A stretch of 56,846 nt of DNA, taken from CAYVXE01 sp964455375 (GTDB lineage: Bacteria; Zhuqueibacterota; Zhuqueibacteria; Oceanimicrobiales; Oceanimicrobiaceae). The translations under genes were made by a program, and so were the position numbers. Numbering within the stretch: the stretch's first letter is position 1; each line of letters opens with the position of its first letter. Under the pieces are notes generated by a model. It searched no databases, had not been told where the DNA came from, and saw nothing but the letters and a program-made list of their open reading frames with translations. Shown one piece after another: positions 50,564-56,846 of this stretch. The stretch covers positions 1 through 56,846 of the forward strand of contig CAYVXE010000018.1 in the NCBI GenBank assembly GCA_964455375.1. The letters are read 5' to 3'.

Positions 50564-51171
50564 AACAATCTCCTTTCAATATTATTCAACGGAGAAATCC
50601 CATTGTCCGATTCTTATTTGACACGATTGTCCGACCTCTCCAACCATGAGTTACCACTGTCATTCACCACCACAGGACCTCTCAACTCCTCAAAAGAATG
50701 AACCATTGTTTGAGATAAAAAACGACCCTCTTTTTAATCATATTTTACTTTATATTGAAATGGATAGTTTCGTATACGCAAAGGATGTACCAAAGCCATA
50801 TCCATTCTCAATATCATATTACAAGGCTTTAATTATCAACAAATTATCAATTGTAACGATAGAATATTTTTCTTAAATATAACAACTATTTTTCTTATTT
50901 TCAATAAGGAGATGATTTTGTTTTCTTACTTTTAAGAACCTTGTTACGTTACGCAACTAAACCGGACACCCGGTAATTTTTGCGGTTTTAGTTGCACCCC
51001 AAAATGCAAAAGTCGATTTGAATATTGTGCTGAGTGTTTTTTGAAACTTTTTAATAGAAATTTCTTTTACGTTTTGGCATGAATTAAACAGGTGAGAATC
51101 AGACAGTTGAATGAAGTCTTTTGCAACGATTTTTAGTTCTTATTCATTTCTCCGTGGCTGAACAATTACAA
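50564..51171. other. Gene-free region upstream of the CBS operon
   Basis: About 600 AT-rich bases without a supported gene. A plus-strand frame of 76 codons (50646-50876) lacks family likeness and a good ribosome site. The segment holds the promoter of the CBS-headed run, a direct repeat of TTGTCCGA (near 50600 and 50624) and a long stem-loop at 50953-50995. Confidence 0.45.
50953..50995. repeat. Stem-loop GCAACTAAACCG...CGGTTTTAGTTGC
   Basis: GCAACTAAACCG and CGGTTTTAGTTGC form a 12-base-pair stem with one bulged T around an 18-base loop that itself contains CCGG/ACCCGG elements. It has no T tract on either side and no adjacent gene end, so it looks more like a mobile-repeat or recombination palindrome than a terminator. 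Confidence 0.45.
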
Positions 51172-51489
51172 TCATCTTTTCATTTTAGCAGCGAGCAAGG
51201 ACCAGAGGATGAGCATCACCACAAATCCGACAAAAAAACCGGATATAACACCAACACCGGTATAAACCGCATACCTCGTCCATCCTGAAAAAAATGAAAT
51301 AACGATGACGCATAATCCGATGAGACCCAGCAGACCGGAAATTAAAAAAACGAATCCCGGAAAACGCGTCGTCTCTGTTTTTTCTGAACGCCGGGAAAAC
51401 CAGTATTGCAGCATAGCACCGAGGATGGAACTCACAAATCCGATGCCAAAACCAATCAAAATCACTTCAACATCCTGCGAGATGACCAT
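51172..51489 (-). CDS. Small membrane protein, function unknown
   Basis: The 105-residue protein has three hydrophobic segments (about 9-28, 44-66, 73-98) separated by a basic, Arg-rich loop (FSRRSEKTETTRF). The glycine-rich helices recall small integral membrane proteins of unknown role. I do not recognise the family. It is isolated from its neighbours by gaps of over 300 bases on both sides. Confidence 0.6.
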   Translation of the reverse strand: MVISQDVEVILIGFGIGFVSSILGAMLQYWFSRRSEKTETTRFPGFVFLISGLLGLIGLCVIVISFFSGWTRYAVYTGVGVISGFFVGFVVMLILWSLLAAKMKR

Positions 51490-51822
51490 AATATCTCTGA
51501 CTTAAACAGACCTTTTTGTTATCGCATTACAAGTAAACTCTTGCATTTTTTTGCAAAATATTTTTAAGGACACTGATAAAAACAACGTGTAAAAAATGAC
51601 GTTTCAAATCAAACTAAAACCCGGATGAATCCGCGGCCATTGCTTTTATAGTTGTTAAATCCTGTACGCTTTGCGGGGCTTCGCCGCGAAAGGAATATAT
51701 CAAAATAAAAAAATATAGACTGGTTGTCAATAAAAATACACAGGCGGCTGTCTATCGCTTAAACATCCGCCTGCTAACAACTTTTAAACAAAACCGTCTA
51801 AAGGTAACACCAGGTGAGATTT
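51490..51822. other. Non-coding gap with hairpins
   Basis: About 330 bases. It contains a GCGG-GGCTTCG-CCGC hairpin near 51673-51687, similar in type to 2484-2498, and the stem-loop at 51741-51773. No coding frame was found. Confidence 0.4.
51741..51773 (-). terminator. Possible terminator of the DHOD-like gene
   Basis: CAGGCGG (51741-51747) pairs with CCGCCTG (51767-51773) over seven base pairs with a 19-base loop, about 50 bases past the stop of the minus-strand gene. On the minus strand it is followed by TGTATTTTTATTG, a fair T-rich tract. Confidence 0.5.
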
Positions 51823-52821
51823 TCAAACATTTGGCTGGAAAGATTTCAAAGCTTTCATATATTGTGCCCGTTCAAAGGCGCCGGGATTTGCACAATTTTT
51901 GTGGCTCATACTGCCCTGCATCTGATGAACGGATTCATATTCGTGTTCTTCCATCCAATCGATGATGCCTTGCTCAATGAACTGAATTTGATCGATACCA
52001 TTTTTTAGCAAAACAGAACATAAGTGAGTCACACTGGCGCCCGCCATCAACATTTTAATGACATCGGTTGATTTATGAATCCCACTGGTTGCAGCTAAAT
52101 CCGCTAAAATGTGCCCATAGAGAATGGCGATCCAACGCATGGGTAAACGCAAGGCCATGGGCGTACTTAACAGAACTCTGGGGACGACTTCAAGTGTCTC
52201 CAGATCAATGTCCGGTTGATAAAACCGGTTAAACAGAACCAGGCCGTTTACGCCAATTTCATCCAATTGATTGGCAATGTTCGCGAAGTTGCTGAAGAAC
52301 GGGCTTAACTTAACCGTAACCGGAATTTTCACATTTCGCTTAACCGATTTAACTATTTCAATGTAAGACGTTTCAACGTCATGACCGGACAATTCCATGT
52401 CGGTTGGGATATTGTAGATGTTCAATTCGAGAGCATCTGCTCCGGCTTCTTCGATATGTTTGGCATACTCAGTCCAGCCGCCAGGGGTATAAGCATTTAA
52501 ACTGGCAATAATTGGAATCTCAACGGATTCTTTCGCATGACGCAGGTGCTCAATGTACTCGTCCGCCTTGTGCAAAATCTCCTCCGGTTCGGGAAAGTAG
52601 GAAAGCGATTCTGCATAACTTTCCGTACCCAATTCCATGTAATGCGCATGTTCAAGCGTCTCGTGAGTAATTTGTTCCTCAAACAGTGAATTGAGAACTA
52701 CTGCTGAAGCACCGGCGTCTTCCATCCGCTTTATGTTGCTGATCTCTTCAGAAAGCGGAGATGCGGAAGGCACCAAAGGTGTGCGCAATTTCAAACCCAA
52801 ATAGGTTGTACGTAAATCCAT
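51823..52821 (-). CDS. Dihydroorotate-dehydrogenase-like TIM-barrel protein
   Basis: The 332 residues follow the class 1 dihydroorotate dehydrogenase fold (DLRTTYLGLKLRTPLVPSASP opening; IPIIASLNAY, ALELNIYNIP, VTVKLSPFFSN, GLVLFNRFY blocks; FMN site near LAATSGIHKSTDVIK). It lacks fused iron-sulfur domains and diverges from true PyrD. Proteins of this type are commonly encoded next to pyruvate:ferredoxin oxidoreductase, as here (89 bases), and are annotated only as DHOD-like. A role in pyrimidine synthesis is therefore doubtful; the substrate is unknown. Confidence 0.82.
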   Translation of the reverse strand: MDLRTTYLGLKLRTPLVPSASPLSEEISNIKRMEDAGASAVVLNSLFEEQITHETLEHAHYMELGTESYAESLSYFPEPEEILHKADEYIEHLRHAKESVEIPIIASLNAYTPGGWTEYAKHIEEAGADALELNIYNIPTDMELSGHDVETSYIEIVKSVKRNVKIPVTVKLSPFFSNFANIANQLDEIGVNGLVLFNRFYQPDIDLETLEVVPRVLLSTPMALRLPMRWIAILYGHILADLAATSGIHKSTDVIKMLMAGASVTHLCSVLLKNGIDQIQFIEQGIIDWMEEHEYESVHQMQGSMSHKNCANPGAFERAQYMKALKSFQPNV

Positions 52822-52910
52822 TCTATTTTTCCTCCAGATTATTCAAACGCTCTATCATCTTTTTTAATCATTCATGACCTCTTTTCACCTTGGAATTTAA
52901 ACGAAACGGC

Positions 52911-55900
52911 TCAACTTTCGGAATGCATATCCCGTTTCGACATGTACTCATAAAAATGGAACCGGTCATAAATATCGTTCTGTGCTTCATGCATCAGTTT
53001 TTTCGCTACCTTTGGTTTACTCTTTTTCAGCATGAGAAAACGGTTTTCCATGGCCATGTAATCTTCCACAGGAATTTTGGGTTTACGGGAATCCAACAGC
53101 AGGGGATTTTCACCATTCGCCACTCTGTCCGGATTGTAGCGGTACAACAGCCACTGCCCCGAATCCACTGCTGCTTTCTGGTCATGCATGGCTGTCGTCA
53201 TGTTAATTCCGTGAGCAATACAGTGACTGTAGGCGATGATTATCGAGGGGCCATCGTAGGCTTCTGCTTCCAGAAATGCCTTCAGGGTGTGTTCATCTTT
53301 TGCACCCATGGCAACTTTTGCCACATACACATTCCCGTAACTCATGGCGATGAGACCGAGGTCCTTTTTAGCAGCCGGTTTGCCACCTGCAGAAAATTTG
53401 GCGACAGCACCTTTGGGAGTCGCTTTCGATGTTTGACCACCGGTATTCGAATAGACTTCGGTGTCCAGCACAAGAACGTTTACGTTCCGTCCGCTTGCCA
53501 GAACGTGGTCGAGACCGCCGAAGCCGATGTCGTAAGCCCAGCCGTCACCACCGATAATCCAGACGCTTTTCTTCACCAGCATATCAGCGAGCGTCAGCAA
53601 TGACTTAACCTGCTGTTTTGTTGATCCATCAACAGAATTTTCAAGTTCCTGCAATTTTTTCTTCAATGCATCGACGCGTTCTCTCTGGTCATAAATATCC
53701 GCTTCATCTTTTTGTTCCGCATTGAGAATTGCATTTGCCAAATCCGTCCCGACCTTATCGGAAAGGGCGGCCAGCAGTTCAGTGGCTTGTTCCTTATGTT
53801 TATCCACAGACAACCGCATACCGAGGCCAAATTCAGCGTTATCTTCGAACAACGAATTTGACCAGGCAGGTCCCCGACCATCGCCGTTGTGTGCCCATGG
53901 TGTTGTGGGTAGATTTCCTCCGTAAATAGACGAACAGCCGGTGGCATTTGCCACGATAGAGCGATCCCCGAAAAGTTGGGACATCAGTTTTATATAAGGC
54001 GTTTCACCACAACCTGAACACGCCCCGGAAAACTCAAACAACGGTTCCTGCAATTGCTGCTGCCGAATCTTGTGTACATCTAACTTCTTGCGATCGATTT
54101 CCGGGATATTCAGAAAGAAATCCCAATTCTCACGTTCCTGTTCCACCAGCGGCGGCTGCGGAACCATGTTAATCGCTTTCAACCGGGTTTCCTGTTTGTT
54201 TTTCGCAGGACAGACATCCACACAAATACCGCATCCCGTACAATCTTCAGGAGCAACCTGAATGGTGTATCTCATCCCTCTCAAATCACGATCACGGATA
54301 TCCGTGGCCTTAAATGTTGCAGGTGCATTTTTCAAAATATCTTCATCATACGCTTTTATCCGAATCACTGCATGCGGACAAACCAGAGCACACTTCCCGC
54401 ACTGAATACAAATCTCCGGGTCCCATTCCGGAATTTCCAGCGCCAGATTCCGCTTTTCCCATCTTGCCGTGCCGGTGGGATAGGTGCCGTCACACGGAAG
54501 CGCACTCACCGGTAAATCATCGCCGTTCCCGGAAATAATTTTCCCAAGTACGTTTTTGACAAATTCCGGGGCTTTATCTGAAACAGGTGGTTTCATTTCC
54601 AATTGACCATTGCCGCTTAATTTTTCCGGAACCTTGACTTCAAATAGATTAGCAAGTGTATTATCCACTGCTTTTAAATTCATTTGAACGATTTGCTCAC
54701 CTTTCTTGCCATAGGTTTTCTTTATAGAATTTTTAATTTCCTGCAGCGCTTTCTCTTTCGGGAGGACGCCGGAAATCGCAAAAAAACAGGTTTGCATGAC
54801 CGTATTAATGCGGCTGCCCATGCCGCTATCCCTGGCAACATTCGTGGCATCGATGACATAAAATTTTAATTTCTTATCGATGATTTCTTTCTGAAAATTA
54901 CCGGGCAACTGATCCCAAATCTCTTCTTTACTGTAAGGTGTATTCAACAAAAAGGTGCCGCCGGGCACGATGTTTTTCAGCATATCATATCTTTGCAAAA
55001 ATACAGGTTGATGACAGGCAACAAAATTGGCCTTCGAAATCAAATAAATGGAATGAATGGGGTCGGGACCAAACCGTAAATGCGAGATGGTAATTGCTCC
55101 GGCCTTTTTTGAATCGTACACAAAATAGCCTTGTGCATAATTATCCGTGTTCTCACCGATAATTTTAATGGAATTTTTGTTGGCGCCAACGGTTCCGTCT
55201 GAACCGAGACCGTAAAACATGGCGCGGATAACCGAGTCCGGTTCTATAGAAAAATCAGGGTCATAATCCAGACTTGTGTAGGTAACGTCATCATGAATAC
55301 CGATAGTAAAATGATTTTTTAATTGCGATTCCTTCAAATGATCATAAATTCCCTTCACCATTGCCGGGGTGAATTCTTTTGAAGAAAGACCGTAACGGCC
55401 GCCAATAACCTGCGGCGTTTCCTGTAAGTTTCCCCACTTTTGAATCTCTCCTTCGCGGATGGCCGTCTGTACATCCAGGTAAAGCGGTTCACCACTGCTT
55501 CCCGGTTCTTTCGTGCGGTCTAACACCGCGATTTTCTTCACAGTTGCCGGCAGGGATTCCACAAACCGTTTACTGTCAAAAGGACGATAAAGCCGTACTT
55601 TCAAAACACCGACGTTTTCACCCTGCTTATTCAAATATTCAACGGTTTCCTGAACGGTCTCACAGCCGGAACCCATGAGTATGATGATCCGTTCGGCATC
55701 GGGTGCGCCGTGGTATTCGAAAACGCTATACGTACGCCCGGTCAATTCGGCAAATTTGTCCATAGTTTTTTGCGTTATTTCCAGACATGCCTCATAATAT
55801 TTATTTACTGTTTCTCTGGCCTGAAAAAAAACATCCGGGTTTTGCGCTGTGCCACGGAGTACCGGACGGTCAGGAGACAACCCACGCAAGCGGTGCTGAT

Positions 55901-56501
55901 AAACAAGGTCATCATTAATCATAGCCCGCATGGTATCTTCGGTGAGCATTTCTATTTTGGAGACTTCATGAGACGTTCTAAAACCATCAAAAAAGTGGAG
56001 AAAAGGAATGCGTGACTCCAAAGTCGCGGCCTGAGCGATGAGCGCAAAATCATGTGCTTCCTGAACAGACGCGGAAGCAAAAAGTGCAAATCCGGTTTGG
56101 CGCGTCGCCATCACATCACTGTGATCGCCAAAAATGGACAACGCCTGTGCGGCAATTGACCGGGCTGCGATATGGAAAACTGTGGCGGTTAATTCACCGG
56201 CAATTTTGTACATATTGGGAATCATAAGCAGCAATCCCTGCGATGCGGTAAATGTCGTCGTCAGCGCACCTGCCTGTAAGGCGCCGTGCACGGCTCCCGA
56301 CGCACCGCCCTCGCTCTGCATTTCCACAACATCCGGAATCGTCCCCCAAATATTTTTTTGTCCCACAGCCGACCAGGCATCAGACCATTCACCCATCGGC
56401 GAAGACGGGGTTATCGGGTAAATTGCAATCACTTCATTCGTGCGATGCCCAACGTATGCAACGGCTTCATTTCCATCGATGGTTTTATAAATCTTCTTCA
56501 T
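52911..56501 (-). CDS. nifJ: Pyruvate:ferredoxin (flavodoxin) oxidoreductase
   Basis: The single-chain enzyme of about 1,196 residues oxidises pyruvate to acetyl-CoA and CO2 and reduces ferredoxin. Domains in order: pyrimidine-binding N-terminal domain (YPITPSSPMGE), transketolase C-like domain (GSGCETVQETVEYL), gamma-type domain (FYGLGSDGTVGANKNSIK), 4Fe-4S domain with two CxxCxxCxxxCP sets (CIQCGKCALVCPH, CTGCGICVDVCPA) and a C-terminal TPP-binding domain (SGACSGCGETPYIKL, GDGWAYDIGFGGLDH, DTEVYSNTGGQ). The start is taken at 56501 (MKKIYKTIDG), just after AAAGGAGATTTGAGG; the frame extends 11 codons further. It is the only central-carbon enzyme in the window besides tryptophanase and would feed low-potential electrons to the respiratory modules. 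Confidence 0.95.
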   Translation of the reverse strand: MKKIYKTIDGNEAVAYVGHRTNEVIAIYPITPSSPMGEWSDAWSAVGQKNIWGTIPDVVEMQSEGGASGAVHGALQAGALTTTFTASQGLLLMIPNMYKIAGELTATVFHIAARSIAAQALSIFGDHSDVMATRQTGFALFASASVQEAHDFALIAQAATLESRIPFLHFFDGFRTSHEVSKIEMLTEDTMRAMINDDLVYQHRLRGLSPDRPVLRGTAQNPDVFFQARETVNKYYEACLEITQKTMDKFAELTGRTYSVFEYHGAPDAERIIILMGSGCETVQETVEYLNKQGENVGVLKVRLYRPFDSKRFVESLPATVKKIAVLDRTKEPGSSGEPLYLDVQTAIREGEIQKWGNLQETPQVIGGRYGLSSKEFTPAMVKGIYDHLKESQLKNHFTIGIHDDVTYTSLDYDPDFSIEPDSVIRAMFYGLGSDGTVGANKNSIKIIGENTDNYAQGYFVYDSKKAGAITISHLRFGPDPIHSIYLISKANFVACHQPVFLQRYDMLKNIVPGGTFLLNTPYSKEEIWDQLPGNFQKEIIDKKLKFYVIDATNVARDSGMGSRINTVMQTCFFAISGVLPKEKALQEIKNSIKKTYGKKGEQIVQMNLKAVDNTLANLFEVKVPEKLSGNGQLEMKPPVSDKAPEFVKNVLGKIISGNGDDLPVSALPCDGTYPTGTARWEKRNLALEIPEWDPEICIQCGKCALVCPHAVIRIKAYDEDILKNAPATFKATDIRDRDLRGMRYTIQVAPEDCTGCGICVDVCPAKNKQETRLKAINMVPQPPLVEQERENWDFFLNIPEIDRKKLDVHKIRQQQLQEPLFEFSGACSGCGETPYIKLMSQLFGDRSIVANATGCSSIYGGNLPTTPWAHNGDGRGPAWSNSLFEDNAEFGLGMRLSVDKHKEQATELLAALSDKVGTDLANAILNAEQKDEADIYDQRERVDALKKKLQELENSVDGSTKQQVKSLLTLADMLVKKSVWIIGGDGWAYDIGFGGLDHVLASGRNVNVLVLDTEVYSNTGGQTSKATPKGAVAKFSAGGKPAAKKDLGLIAMSYGNVYVAKVAMGAKDEHTLKAFLEAEAYDGPSIIIAYSHCIAHGINMTTAMHDQKAAVDSGQWLLYRYNPDRVANGENPLLLDSRKPKIPVEDYMAMENRFLMLKKSKPKVAKKLMHEAQNDIYDRFHFYEYMSKRDMHSES

Positions 56502-56546
56502 CCTCAAATCTCCTTTATCAACATTCGAAAACAACCTTCAATACCA

Positions 56547-56565
56547 AGTCAAAATTGGTGCCAAA
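56547..56565 (-). promoter_or_regulatory. Possible -24/-12-like element upstream of nifJ
   Basis: On the minus strand TTTGGCACCAATTTTGACT has GG and GA ten bases apart, about 48-63 bases before the chosen ATG. The -24 half (TTGGCAC) is perfect, but the -12 half is TTGAC instead of TTGCW, as in the candidate before the PAS activator. It could also be read as part of a sigma-70 promoter (TTGACT). Confidence 0.3.
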
Positions 56566-56846
56566 CTTAAAATAATTTAATACGCTCTAATAAATAACAA
56601 TTTAGAACAAATACCCCCAAAAAGCAACGTTGAAATTTATTAAAAATGAGAAAACGAGGTGGGGTTTATTCCTAAAAAGAAGAAAAAAATGGCTTGCTGA
56701 ACAACTAACAGGAAGGAAAGAAGTTAAGAAAGAAAAAAACGGCACAAGCGGTTTAAAGGCTATCTATTTAAAAAACCTGCACGTTTTGCTCTAATCTCCT
56801 TTTCTTCCTGTCTTCCTGTGATTTTCGAATCTGAGTCGAAACTTGA
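56566..56846. other. Non-coding right end
   Basis: About 280 bases with no coding frame. An imperfect inverted repeat, ACAGGAAGGAAAG (56707-56719) and CTTTTCTTCCTGT (56802-56814), bounds a small AT-rich element of intergenic-repeat type. Confidence 0.4.

Noticed and set aside
50646..50876. 76-residue plus-strand frame in the gap before the CBS gene
   Set aside because: No ribosome site, no recognisable domain, low-complexity AT-rich composition.

Overview
This window (about 57 kb) is a bacterial chromosome segment dominated by respiratory electron transfer. By eye I count about 100 c-type heme-binding motifs (CXXCH plus a few CX3CH/CX4CH) spread over 13 predicted cytochromes and one sensor kinase. 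All genes lie on the minus strand except three at 35.2-37.7 kb. Two exported cytochromes end in the NYPNPFNP-type C-terminal sorting domain of the type IX secretion system (T9SS). Together with the NapADGH set, sigma-54 regulators, NifJ and boilerplate intergenic repeats, this suggests a Gram-negative anaerobe of the FCB group, most likely Calditrichota/KSB1-like. The taxonomic placement is inference; no rRNA is present.

Layout. 1-2.2 kb: an accessory pocket with an OLD/RecF-like ATPase cut by the window edge, a frameshifted KTSC gene, and a VOC-family gene between two decayed copies of one small gene. 2.2-3.4 kb: repeat-rich non-coding DNA. 3.4-9.0 kb: a 14-heme cytochrome, a beta-barrel, an ImcH/NapC-like inner-membrane quinol oxidase, a c554-like tetraheme protein and a heptaheme lipoprotein, together resembling a porin-cytochrome conduit. 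9.3-20.8 kb: one long gene run holding a HAO-like octaheme cytochrome, napD-napA-napG-napH-napB, a NapF-like ferredoxin, a Rieske protein, cytochrome b, a membrane-anchored 9-heme cytochrome and a DUF2339 protein. No NapC or NrfA is seen. 21.1-27.8 kb: a lone receiver protein, two T9SS-exported heme proteins (one a perfect-looking tandem duplication) and an NtrC-type regulator. 28.2-34.7 kb: an Hmc-like transmembrane complex (including a 38-residue membrane subunit) downstream of a diheme sensor kinase and two receiver-GcvH-like proteins that lack the lipoyl lysine. 35.2-37.7 kb (plus strand): a PAS sigma-54 activator, a candidate operator and -24/-12 promoter, a NifX-like protein and a monoheme cytochrome c. 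37.9-50.6 kb: a 19-heme/cytochrome b fusion, a split cytochrome b plus 11-heme version of the same design, TPR proteins, a globin, response regulators, a FixL-type PAS kinase, tryptophanase and a CBS protein. 51.2-56.5 kb: a small membrane protein, a dihydroorotate-dehydrogenase-like protein and pyruvate:ferredoxin oxidoreductase.

How it may work together (inference). NifJ supplies low-potential electrons from pyruvate. Quinol is oxidised by the Rieske/cytochrome b/9-heme complex, the ImcH-like protein and the two multiheme-cytochrome b complexes. Electrons pass to NapAB and the octaheme enzyme (nitrate to nitrite to hydroxylamine or ammonium), or across the outer membrane through the beta-barrel/cytochrome set and the T9SS surface proteins. 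Heme-based sensors (diheme kinase, FixL-like PAS kinase) and three sigma-54 regulators are placed among these modules, so respiratory choice is probably under redox and gas control.
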